Positions 7,226-14,615 of a stretch of 30,684 nt of DNA are shown here, piece after piece. The position numbers were made by a program, and so were the translations under genes. The first letter of the stretch is position 1. Every line of letters starts with the position of its first letter. The notes beneath the pieces are model-generated. The model was not told the origin of the DNA. It was given only the letters and a program-made list of their open reading frames with translations, and ran no database searches. The DNA is from an uncultured Ruminococcus sp. Lineage in GTDB: Bacteria; Bacillota; Clostridia; Lachnospirales; Lachnospiraceae. Where the stretch lies: NCBI GenBank assembly GCA_900553885.1, contig USFD01000037.1, forward strand, positions 1 to 30,684, written 5' to 3'.

Positions 7226-8293
7226 TCAACATCGCTTAACGCATAATGCCATCAAATCTTTCTTGCAAATACCATCAATACGTGCATGATCAGCACATGT
7301 ATCATCACCCAATATTCTATAACTTTGTTTTACATAAAAACTTCTTATATTGTTGAAAAAGAACTTATCCATCTCTCCAGATAAACCCTCATTGCGGAAC
7401 AGTTGTATTCTTATCTCTTCCATAAACTGGTATTCTTTAGGCAATATACCATTATATAATTCTGCCCGGAAAAGTGGTGATATATAATTAGCACTCGAGT
7501 CACTCAGAATGCTTGAATAAAAATGTCCATGTTTCAATGCTCCCTCGCCGATTATGTCTCCGCATTGGGGATATAGACATCGGACAGAACAACACTCTCT
7601 GTCATCGCCCACATAATAAATAAGACAATATGTCGGATCCAGAAACGGTCGGCAGTCAATATACAAGATGTCTCCCTGTCGATAAGGAACCGGTATAAAC
7701 TCCATCCCCTCTCCTTGAAATGCCGTGTCGTATATCTCTGACTTTCTGTCTTCTCTTTTTATCCTTTTAAAATACAATGCCTCTCCCCGGCTGTCCAAAG
7801 TGTATTCATAATCTTTCCAACATTTAGTATCGATTACTTTGTATCTCTCCAATATAAAATAAAAATCTGCCATCTCTTTACGTTGACTTGGAAATAAATC
7901 TTTCTCTCTCATATCTGCCAAATAATTATCATAGATATACCTCAGCGCTCCCTGATACGAAATCACCGGCACCGCATCACATATCTGTTCCAAATCCATC
8001 TCCTTTAACAGGAATTGTACTTTTTCACCTCCTGACTCATTCAGACACTTAAGTGCACGTTCTAATGCATTTTTACAGCCTGTAACCCGCTCCTGATGTT
8101 TTCTGTCTATTTTCCACTTCCGTATCTGATTTAATAACTTATATTTTTTCTGCAGGGAAACCGGAGCTTTCATAACAATCTCCATATAGTCCGTTACTGA
8201 CAGCCGGTCAATCTGTCCCACAAGATAATTCCGCAAATAAACCGAATCAATCAACTTCAAAATATCCCTTTTACATTTTGTTATTTTATCCAT
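7226..8293 (-). CDS. Hypothetical protein, second gene of a two-gene operon
   Basis: A 355-residue soluble protein I cannot assign. The N-terminal third is helical and basic (KKYKLLNQIRKWKIDRKHQ). The middle is a probable beta-rich domain containing IPVPYRQGDILYIDCRPF and a CCSVRCLYPQCG cysteine run (about 240-255), followed by GEGALKHGHFY and SPLFRAELYNGILP. The C-terminus again carries cysteines. I think similar IDCRPF/GALKHG proteins occur in other Lachnospiraceae, but no role comes to mind. GGAG precedes the ATG. It begins 14 bp after the stop of the 364-residue gene upstream, so the two are cotranscribed and probably act together. The clustered cysteines may bind metal, though no classic finger spacing is obvious. 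Confidence 0.8.
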   Translation of the reverse strand: MDKITKCKRDILKLIDSVYLRNYLVGQIDRLSVTDYMEIVMKAPVSLQKKYKLLNQIRKWKIDRKHQERVTGCKNALERALKCLNESGGEKVQFLLKEMDLEQICDAVPVISYQGALRYIYDNYLADMREKDLFPSQRKEMADFYFILERYKVIDTKCWKDYEYTLDSRGEALYFKRIKREDRKSEIYDTAFQGEGMEFIPVPYRQGDILYIDCRPFLDPTYCLIYYVGDDRECCSVRCLYPQCGDIIGEGALKHGHFYSSILSDSSANYISPLFRAELYNGILPKEYQFMEEIRIQLFRNEGLSGEMDKFFFNNIRSFYVKQSYRILGDDTCADHARIDGICKKDLMALCVKRC

Positions 8294-8307
8294 AGTCTTT
8301 TCTCCAT

Positions 8308-9402
8308 TTAATATTTAAGCAGATCTTTCATCTCGTAAAACCGTTCCATGACACACCATTTTGAAGGCAGGAATGAAATGCTGCACAATATATCCACAAA
8401 GTATTCATCAAATATTATTCCTGATTGACAAAAAGAGAGCAAATACTTTCTAAGCTGTCCTCTGCTGATAAGGTCACTCCAGTAATACGCCTGCTTTTCT
8501 GAGAGTCCGTTATTTCTCAGATAAATCCATAAATCTTCTTCTGTCACAACAGAAAGCCGATCCATCATTTCAATTTGATCATATACACCCGGATGATCGA
8601 TCGTTTCTGCGAATTGCGCCATCGCCAGGGCATTTATCATCTCTTCATCACTCTCGGGCTTAAAATGTCTTACTACAAGTTCTTCAGCTATATTAAGGCA
8701 TTGCATATCAATAAATTCACGCCATAATTCTTTTTTACTCTGCTCCTCTTTCCACCTTCCTTTTGTAAAAGGGAGGCGGCTGATTTCTGTATAATACCCC
8801 TGAACTTCTCTAATAAACTCTGGTATGGTTTCTTCCTGAAAACATATTGTACCGTCCGGCAGTCTGTCGCAGTACCAGTGACTGTATCCTAACAACTCCA
8901 CCTTCTCAGGAAATACAACAATTCCGCATGTCTCTCTTGTTTTCTCTGCCCCAACCCATAAATACTGAAATCCTGTACCATCGAAAAATTCATCTATTCT
9001 ATGTTTTACAGAGTCATACCATTCATTTCCAGCCCGCAAATTCCAGATTGATATCTCTGTCTGCTTATAGATGTACGGTTTTTCAAGCCCACCTTTTTTC
9101 AAAATATTATATGATGCCAGATGAAGCAGATACATGATAAAGGGGCATTGGGTAACAGATGCTCGCAGTATGCATCCGGCGTCCCAAGATATCTTACTCA
9201 GATATGCCACCAACCAGAACCGCTGTATATATTCGGGGAAATTCTGTATTTTCTTTTCCAGCAATTCTTTTTCTTCGTTATAACGTACCTTTGATAAGAA
9301 TAATTCTATTTCATCTATCTGCTCTGCTTTTATGTATTCGTCAAATAATTGATCGATATATTCGTACAGCATAGCTTCCGAATTGTTGAATTTAAATTTC
9401 AT
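8308..9402 (-). CDS. Hypothetical protein, first gene of a two-gene operon
   Basis: A 364-residue soluble protein, not recognised as a whole. An in-frame ATG at 9504 would add 34 residues, but that extension runs through the terminator of the upstream operon (9483-9517). The ATG at 9402, about 9 bases after GAGGGG, is therefore the start. The N-terminus is acidic and helical. A tryptophan-rich central part (WNLRAGNEWYDS; GYSHWYCDRLPDG) suggests a globular domain. Near the C-terminus, TEEDLWIYLRNNGLSEKQAY (287-306) and the following EYFVDILCSISFLP resemble in spacing the helical segment of PolC-type DNA polymerase III. That likeness is faint and may be chance. Function unknown. Confidence 0.78.
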   Translation of the reverse strand: MKFKFNNSEAMLYEYIDQLFDEYIKAEQIDEIELFLSKVRYNEEKELLEKKIQNFPEYIQRFWLVAYLSKISWDAGCILRASVTQCPFIMYLLHLASYNILKKGGLEKPYIYKQTEISIWNLRAGNEWYDSVKHRIDEFFDGTGFQYLWVGAEKTRETCGIVVFPEKVELLGYSHWYCDRLPDGTICFQEETIPEFIREVQGYYTEISRLPFTKGRWKEEQSKKELWREFIDMQCLNIAEELVVRHFKPESDEEMINALAMAQFAETIDHPGVYDQIEMMDRLSVVTEEDLWIYLRNNGLSEKQAYYWSDLISRGQLRKYLLSFCQSGIIFDEYFVDILCSISFLPSKWCVMERFYEMKDLLKY

Positions 9403-9482
9403 ACGCAGTGCCCCTCTTTTCCATAATTGTCTTTTATTTATACAAATATGCTGCAATAAATGATGAGACAAAAAAAGTGCAT

Positions 9483-9517
9483 AAAAATCGGTGAGAAGTT
9501 CCAATTACTTCTCACCG
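9483..9517 (-). terminator. Strong terminator of the LRR-WYL-UDG-like operon
   Basis: CGGTGAGAAGT (9489-9499) and ACTTCTCACCG (9507-9517) form a perfect 11-bp stem with a 7-base loop. On the minus strand it is followed by ATTTTTATG. It begins 18 bp past the stop of the UDG-like gene and clearly closes that unit. Confidence 0.88.
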
Positions 9518-9534
9518 GCTTAAATTCTAGTATA

Positions 9535-10437
9535 CTATTCCAACCTTTCAGACTCAAACGCTTTCAAAACTCTTGTCCTGAACACTAAAATATATTTAAT
9601 ATGCGGTCTCCCGAATTTCATATATTCATCATGATTCATATCCCGCATTTTATCACAATACTCACTTAACTCATTTCCTGAGAAAGGTAGGTCTTTATCA
9701 TCATTCGGTATATATGTAGCTCTGGCAGTATGTAGCATTGGTATAATCACCTTTTCCGATAAAATATCAAAATCTTGTTCGGGATTACTGATTTCAGGTA
9801 CGCACCATATAACAACATCGGGATTAATCAGTTCAATTTCATGTTTTATAAATTGAGCGTATTTCTTACAATAATTCTTAAAACAATCCTTGTCTCTTAA
9901 TTCCTTATCCCCACCTCGCTTATTCAGATTCATAACTGCTGTCTCCCTTAAAGCTTCCTGAATTTGCTTTACTGTGGGACAAATTCCGTCAGCATTTTTA
10001 TTATCAAAATATTCGTCAAGTAAATATGTCATACGTCCTATCAATTCTTTCTGCCCGGTAGGATTATCCGCCACTTTATTTTCAAACATAACTTTTCCTG
10101 AATCAACGTCATATTTTCCATTTACAAATTCATTATACCAAACACGATGGTCTCCAGGGGTATTAAAATAATCATCCGGTTTATTATCCGATACATTTGG
10201 TTCTTTTAAAACAACTAATACTTTGCAATGAGCGTTCTGATATGCCTTTGAATCTATTATCCCGTCTGCAGTAAAATATTTTCTCAATTTATCTCTTCTT
10301 GTCCATGTGTCCTTAACAAGTGTTGTCTCTTCCCACCCCTCTTCAACTGCTTGTGCTTCTTTCCATAACTCAAACAATTCATCGAGTGTCAAATCTTTTG
10401 TTTCTTCGACCTTTTTTACAATTTCATCAAAATTCAT
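9535..10437 (-). CDS. Uracil-DNA-glycosylase-like fold protein (tentative)
   Basis: A 300-residue soluble protein. Several segments follow the order seen in the uracil-DNA glycosylase superfamily: a strand plus loop KVLVVLKEPN (72-81), an AVMNLNKRGG stretch (167-176), the helix-strand FIKHEIELINPDVVIWC (196-212) and a strand with MLHTARA (234-240), where active glycosylases carry a His loop. The canonical GEAPG and HPSP motifs are not present, so catalytic activity on uracil is doubtful. It could be a sensor or a nuclease-like derivative. AAGGAG lies 10 bases before the ATG. It is the last gene of a unit headed by an LRR protein and a WYL regulator, 47 bp after the latter, and ends at a strong terminator. 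The family call is a pattern judgement. Confidence 0.55.
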   Translation of the reverse strand: MNFDEIVKKVEETKDLTLDELFELWKEAQAVEEGWEETTLVKDTWTRRDKLRKYFTADGIIDSKAYQNAHCKVLVVLKEPNVSDNKPDDYFNTPGDHRVWYNEFVNGKYDVDSGKVMFENKVADNPTGQKELIGRMTYLLDEYFDNKNADGICPTVKQIQEALRETAVMNLNKRGGDKELRDKDCFKNYCKKYAQFIKHEIELINPDVVIWCVPEISNPEQDFDILSEKVIIPMLHTARATYIPNDDKDLPFSGNELSEYCDKMRDMNHDEYMKFGRPHIKYILVFRTRVLKAFESERLE

Positions 10438-10484
10438 AGCTTATTTTCTCCTTAGCAAATTGTTATTTTCTGGTACTATACACC

Positions 10485-11534
10485 TCATTGCTCCATAAAA
10501 CCATACTGCTCCGCCACCCTTTTCACATCTTCCTTAAGCAGATTCACCAGTCTCTCCGGTTTCAGCACCTTAACATGAAGTGCGTACTGCAACGCCCACT
10601 TTCGCATGGCATCCAGATTTACTGTTACCCGTACAGTCACCTCCTCATCTGTCTCATCCGTAAACTGCATCGCCTTCCCAAACCAGTCAAACAGATCGGT
10701 CAGCAGATATTTTTTTGTCCGGAATGTCACGGGCACACTTTCTCCGGTGAACATATATACATGCTCCGCCATATGCTTCGGGAGATTCAGACCATGCTCG
10801 AGCCCTTTCACCTTTCTCATCGGCTTGAGAGGTATCTCAAGTAACTTGATGTTCGTGATACGATCTACTCTGTAATTCGACACATCATCATATTTATCAT
10901 AATTGCAGATCAGATAATACCGCCCGTTCACTGCTGCCATCTGATACGGGTTAACAATGTAAGTACGGACATTTCCTTCATGGTCAATACGAGGATGAAG
11001 CATTTTGTCCGTGTGATATTCGTTGTAACAAAACGACACCTGTCTTCCTTTTGTTATCGCCTGATCAAGAATCTCTATCGTATAAAACAGTTGTCTGTTC
11101 GGAAGTTCATTATCAGGAAGCGTCTGTATATGCTTCACTCTTGATTTAAAATACCGATTGGAGAGTTTTTCTAATTTTTCGATCAGCGTTTTGCACTGAC
11201 TGTACGGGATATGTCTGGAAAACAGAAGACTGTCGATCAGCAGCCGGAGTTCCGCATCCGAAAAATCTCTTTCCAGATACCAGTCTGTGTATACAATCTC
11301 TTCCTCTCCTTTTTTATTTATCCGTACCGATTCACTGTATTCCACATGATAACCATAGTCGATCAAATTCAGGAGATTTCTCTTCACCGCCTTTCTTTCT
11401 ACTTTCATGTCATATTCCCGTTCCAGAATATCCATAATTTCTTTCTGACTCAGGCGGTGATCCTCATCTGTATATCTTTTCAAAATATCGAGAATGTTCA
11501 TGGTCAGCATCTTTTTCGGTTGTTTTGTGTACAT
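10485..11534 (-). CDS. WYL-domain transcriptional regulator
   Basis: A 349-residue DNA-binding regulator. Residues 12-70 form a winged helix (ILDILKRYTDE, then KEIMDILEREYDMKVERKAV). The WYL domain lies at about 148-235 with YIVNPYQMAAVNGRYYLICN (192-211) and SNYRVDRI (219-226). The C-terminal extension (about 250-345) is the usual WCX segment. WYL proteins bind ligands such as nucleic acids or nucleotides and often control defence or DNA-damage genes. AAAGGAG stands 5 bases before the ATG. It is sandwiched between an LRR protein gene (10 bp upstream) and a UDG-like gene (47 bp downstream) and very likely regulates this operon and perhaps nearby island genes. No operator repeat was identified. 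Confidence 0.92.
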   Translation of the reverse strand: MYTKQPKKMLTMNILDILKRYTDEDHRLSQKEIMDILEREYDMKVERKAVKRNLLNLIDYGYHVEYSESVRINKKGEEEIVYTDWYLERDFSDAELRLLIDSLLFSRHIPYSQCKTLIEKLEKLSNRYFKSRVKHIQTLPDNELPNRQLFYTIEILDQAITKGRQVSFCYNEYHTDKMLHPRIDHEGNVRTYIVNPYQMAAVNGRYYLICNYDKYDDVSNYRVDRITNIKLLEIPLKPMRKVKGLEHGLNLPKHMAEHVYMFTGESVPVTFRTKKYLLTDLFDWFGKAMQFTDETDEEVTVRVTVNLDAMRKWALQYALHVKVLKPERLVNLLKEDVKRVAEQYGFMEQ

Positions 11535-11544
11535 AGTTTCTCCT

Positions 11545-12183
11545 TTATGCTATTGTAAAATTTTTTCCGGTAACTGAAAAATGCTTCAATTTCAGTCCAC
11601 TGAGCGTTTCAGGATGAAATTCATAACTCTGCAACCCCAGTTCGAGCCAGTTAAGCTTTGGAAGCTGCTCCTTTAACGAAGTAAGGAACGTATCTATTTC
11701 TTCTTGGTCACTCTTTTTTGGTACATTTACCTTTAATCTGGTCAGATTTATCAAAGAGAGAATTCCCATCAGATCCGAAGAATTCCTCACTTTATCCAGA
11801 TATAAACATCTCAGTTTTTTCAGATTCTTCAGTTTTCCCGGATTTTCCGATGTTCCATATATAACCGAAAGGCTCTCAAGCTGATTCATTTTCCAGGCAG
11901 TTTCAATCACATTTTCATAATAGCCTGCCACTGTCAGCTCTTTTATACTTTGATTTGCTCCAAGGGACGAAAAATCACCAATTTCCGTAAGTCCGATTTC
12001 CAGCACTGAAAGCTTCGGACAATATTGAAGCCCTGTAAAATCTTCTATCTTTCCTCCAGTAAGCTTCAACCGGACCAGTTCAGGAAATTCTTTCAGTTTT
12101 CCTAAACCATTAATATGAAAAGCTGTCAGACCTACAACATCACCTGTTTTATTTTCCTGTGTAAGATATATCTCTTTTCGCAT
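11545..12183 (-). CDS. Leucine-rich-repeat protein
   Basis: A 212-residue protein made of degenerate leucine-rich repeats of about 22-24 residues (LVRLKLTGGKIEDFTGL, LSVLEIGLTEIGDFSSL, LESLSVIYGT, LRCLYLDKVRNSSDLMGI, LTRLKVNVP). No signal peptide or membrane anchor, so cytoplasmic. The ATG at 12183 follows GGAGAGAG by 7 bases; the in-frame ATG at 12204 has no site. It is the first gene of the unit LRR-WYL-UDG-like, 10 bp ahead of the WYL regulator. LRRs usually mediate protein-protein contacts, so it may sense or tether a partner for the regulator. That is inference. Confidence 0.82.
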   Translation of the reverse strand: MRKEIYLTQENKTGDVVGLTAFHINGLGKLKEFPELVRLKLTGGKIEDFTGLQYCPKLSVLEIGLTEIGDFSSLGANQSIKELTVAGYYENVIETAWKMNQLESLSVIYGTSENPGKLKNLKKLRCLYLDKVRNSSDLMGILSLINLTRLKVNVPKKSDQEEIDTFLTSLKEQLPKLNWLELGLQSYEFHPETLSGLKLKHFSVTGKNFTIA

Positions 12184-12301
12184 GCTGTATCTCTCTCCAT
12201 TCACTTATAGGTTACCTCTTGGAATGTACCATTTTAAGTGCATCTGATCGTTTATATATAAATTATATCATGTAATTATAAATAAAGGAGAGTCAGATAC
12301 T

Positions 12302-12679
12302 GTGAAACTTCCTCAAATCACCCCAAAGCAACTAATTTATAAAAATATATATGGCTATGACCGGCTCTACAGCAAACTGATACTATCAGATACAGATTGG
12401 ATGAATTATATACTAAAAGCAATATTCACAGTAAGAAAGCATGGCCGATTTTATGTAACATTTGAATTTTTCGGTGCGCAAAGTTCTGTCATGAAAGTCA
12501 GACAAAAGAAAAAAAATCATATCTATAAATATGCCTATGAATTTTCAACCGACATTTTTCAAGAAAATATAACACGCTACCTTACTGCCCAGATAAAAGC
12601 ATGGCAAAATGATAGCGTTTTTAATGCAGAGCATCTTATACTGGACTTTTATAATCAAGTGATCAAGCACCACCTCTAA
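12302..12679 (+). CDS. Hypothetical protein, 125 aa
   Basis: A small basic protein starting at GTG (12302), with AAAGGAG 11 bases upstream, a slightly long spacing. No family recognised. It contains aromatic-rich strands (GRFYVTFEFFGAQSSVM) and a lysine patch KVRQKKKNHIYKYAYEF, followed by a helical C-terminus. It is divergent from the LRR-WYL-UDG-like operon and is the last apparent gene of the island on this side. Its AT-rich codon use matches the island, not the symporter beyond. No signal peptide or membrane segment is visible. Confidence 0.7.
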   Translation: MKLPQITPKQLIYKNIYGYDRLYSKLILSDTDWMNYILKAIFTVRKHGRFYVTFEFFGAQSSVMKVRQKKKNHIYKYAYEFSTDIFQENITRYLTAQIKAWQNDSVFNAEHLILDFYNQVIKHHL

Positions 12680-12799
12680 TGCGGATCAGTTTCAAAAAGA
12701 GCAGTTTATGTCAAAAAATTATATTATTTATGAATCTCGATTTTCCACCTATTTTAATTTGTATAGAAACTATGCTTTTCTCCATTTTCTTTCTGCAAT

Positions 12800-12940
12800 G
12801 ATGGTCATTTTATCTTTTTGTCCCTTCACCTCTTCAAGATGGATTGGCTGCTCATGTCGATTGTATTGCTGTGTATTATGGCGATGGTGCTGTATGCGGT
12901 GATCGGAGTAGTCGAGAAAGTGTATCAGAAAAGGATTTAG
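12800..12940 (+). pseudogene. ABC permease 3' tail remnant, copy 2
   Basis: Second copy of the sequence at 5785-5925, same orientation. From the ATG at 12839 it reads MDWLLMSIVLLCIMAMVLYA, then VIGVVEKVYQKRI and TAG. The frame stays open upstream to about 12767 (through HFIFLSLHLFK), but there is no start codon or ribosome binding site, as expected for the end of a longer gene. It marks the right end of the accessory block, followed directly by the tandem repeat and the symporter terminator. A direct repeat of this size could have served in recombination. The 15% divergence rules out a fresh att-site duplication. Confidence 0.5.
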
Positions 12941-12955
12941 TTTACCCTTTTCCTC

Positions 12956-13079
12956 CCGTCCGGCTTATGCCATGCAGCTCGATTTTGCTTTGCTTCATCT
13001 CGCTCACGGGCTGCGCTCCGTCCGGCTTATGCCATGCAGCTCGATTCCGCTTTGCTTCATCTCGCTCACGGGCTGCGCC
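12956..13079. repeat. Tandem duplication of a 62-bp unit
   Basis: Two adjoining 62-bp units (12956-13017 and 13018-13079) are nearly identical. They start CCGTCCGGCTTATGCCATGC and end with CTCGCTCACGGGCTGCGC; the visible differences are TT/CC near the middle and T/C at the end. It lies between the permease remnant and the symporter terminator, is GC-rich compared with the island, and encodes nothing convincing. Confidence 0.85.
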
Positions 13080-13085
13080 CTATGC

Positions 13086-13146
13086 AAAAAAGAAAGGGAG
13101 GGGGTTCATTCGTGCGAGCACGATGAACCCCCTCCCTTTCTTTTTT
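13086..13146. terminator. Perfect 24-bp-stem bidirectional terminator
   Basis: The arms 13086-13109 and 13123-13146 are exact reverse complements of 24 bases, running from A6 through GAAAGGGAGGGGGTTCAT. The loop contains an inner CGTG/CACG stem. Both sides give a T6 run, so it terminates in either direction. It stands 15 bp beyond the stop of the symporter gene and isolates it from the island. Confidence 0.95.
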
Positions 13147-13161
13147 GCGCATGGCTTAAGC

Positions 13162-14532
13162 CTAGGCTGCAAATTTGCTCCAGTAGCCCTGGAGGAAGAG
13201 GAAGATTATGATTAATGGTATGATGAAGGTTACGTATGGTCTTACCCATTTGGGGAATTTGGGGCCTTCTCCGGCGTTGGCTTCGGTGAGGAAGTTTTTC
13301 CATCCCCAGCCGTAGCGGGTGGTACAGAACAGTACGTAAATCAGACTTCCGATGGGCAGAATGTTATTGCTGACGATGAAGTCTTCCAGATCGAGGATGG
13401 CCGAGCCTTCTCCGAACGGAGCGAAACCGCTCAGCACGTTGTATCCCAGTACACACGGCATGGAGAGCAGCAGAATCGCCACCAGATTTCCTGCTACTGC
13501 CTTTCCTCTGGAACATCCTGTCAGATCCATCGCAAATGCAATGATGTTCTCAAACACTGCAATGATTGTGGAAGCTGATGCGAAAAACATGCACAGGAAG
13601 AAGATTGCTCCCCACAGTCTGCCGCCTGCCATTGAATTAAAGATATTCGGCAAAGTAATAAAAATCAGGTTCGGGCCGCTGTCCGGGTTTACTCCGAAGG
13701 CAAAGCTGGCCGGGAAGATAATCAGACCTGAGATCAGTGCTACGCTTGTATCAAGCACGGTAATAGCGACAGCCTCTCCCGCGAGTCTGCGTTTTTTATC
13801 AATGTAGCTTCCGAAAATTGCCATTGCGCCGATTCCCAGACTCAATGTAAAGAAAGACTGATTCATGGCCGCAGATACAACTTCCAGAATTCCGGCTTCT
13901 TTCATCTTTCCGAAATCGGGCAGGAGATAAAACTCCAGTCCTGCTCCTGCACCCGGAAGCGTAATAGCCCGGACGGCAAGTATAATCAGAAGAACCAGCA
14001 GCAGAACCAGCATGATTTTGGTAATGCCCTCGACTCCTTTCTGAAGCCCCAGTCTTACGATTCCAAAGCAAAGGATCACAACAAGTGCCATAAATACGGT
14101 CATCAGCACCGGCTGTCCCATCAGTTTTCCGAATTCGCCTTCTATCTGCGAGGCATTCATTCCTTCAAAACTTCCTGCAGCCATTTTGTACAGATAAATC
14201 AGAAGCCAGCCTCCGATTGTAGTATAGAACATCATAAGCAGATAATTTCCCGCCATACCAAGCCATTTATACCAATGCCACTTTGTTCCCAGCGGCTCCA
14301 GCTTATCAAAAGCCATGGCGATACTGCAGCCGGCGCCCCGGCCTACAGAAAATTCCATTACCATAATCGGCAGCCCCAGAAGCACCAGACACAGCAGATA
14401 AATCAGCACGAACGCCGCTCCGCCGTACTGTCCGGTAATATAAGGGAAACGCCACACATTTCCCAGTCCGATCGCACATCCGGCTGAAATCAGAATGAAT
14501 CCCAGCCGGGAACCAAATTTTTCCCTTTTCAT
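13162..14532 (-). CDS. Sodium-dependent symporter, NSS (SNF) family
   Basis: A 456-residue integral membrane transporter of the neurotransmitter:sodium symporter family, importing an amino acid or similar substrate with Na+. The first helix carries the family signature GCAIGLGNVWRFPY at about 18-31, whose unwound part binds Na+ and substrate. Eleven or so further hydrophobic segments follow, including MVMEFSVGRGAGC and FFASASTIIAVFENI. Length is typical of bacterial members. The ATG at 14532 has AGAGGA about 8 bases upstream and places the signature correctly; an in-frame ATG at 14580 would add 16 charged residues. It follows the DUF362 gene by 83 bp with a hairpin between. The small MetS-like subunit seen beside some family members is not present on this strand. 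Confidence 0.93.
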   Translation of the reverse strand: MKREKFGSRLGFILISAGCAIGLGNVWRFPYITGQYGGAAFVLIYLLCLVLLGLPIMVMEFSVGRGAGCSIAMAFDKLEPLGTKWHWYKWLGMAGNYLLMMFYTTIGGWLLIYLYKMAAGSFEGMNASQIEGEFGKLMGQPVLMTVFMALVVILCFGIVRLGLQKGVEGITKIMLVLLLVLLIILAVRAITLPGAGAGLEFYLLPDFGKMKEAGILEVVSAAMNQSFFTLSLGIGAMAIFGSYIDKKRRLAGEAVAITVLDTSVALISGLIIFPASFAFGVNPDSGPNLIFITLPNIFNSMAGGRLWGAIFFLCMFFASASTIIAVFENIIAFAMDLTGCSRGKAVAGNLVAILLLSMPCVLGYNVLSGFAPFGEGSAILDLEDFIVSNNILPIGSLIYVLFCTTRYGWGWKNFLTEANAGEGPKFPKWVRPYVTFIIPLIIIFLFLQGYWSKFAA

Positions 14533-14575
14533 AACATATATCCTCTCTTCCTTATTTTGCTCTTTTTTATTTCCG

Positions 14576-14612
14576 GTCACTTTGTCAGACCCCCGTAAAC
14601 TCTGACCGTGAC
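14576..14612 (-). promoter_or_regulatory. Hairpin in the symporter leader
   Basis: On the minus strand GTCAC and GTCAGA pair with TCTGAC and GTGAC (plus 14576-14580 with 14608-14612, and 14584-14589 with 14601-14606), making a two-part stem just after the DUF362 stop. No T-run follows, so it may be a weak attenuator or processing site before the symporter gene. Confidence 0.35.
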
Positions 14613-14615
14613 TGT

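Noticed and set aside
5785..12940. Repeats as attL/attR of a recent integration
   Set aside because: The copies differ at about 15% of positions with mostly synonymous changes, unlike att sites that are identical in the core; no integrase lies between them.
12956..13079. CRISPR array
   Set aside because: Only two adjoining units with no spacers and no cas genes nearby; no other array-like pattern was found in the window.
12708..13215. Plus-strand frames across the permease remnant and tandem repeat
   Set aside because: They lie in other frames than the conserved one, lack ribosome binding sites and run through the terminator.
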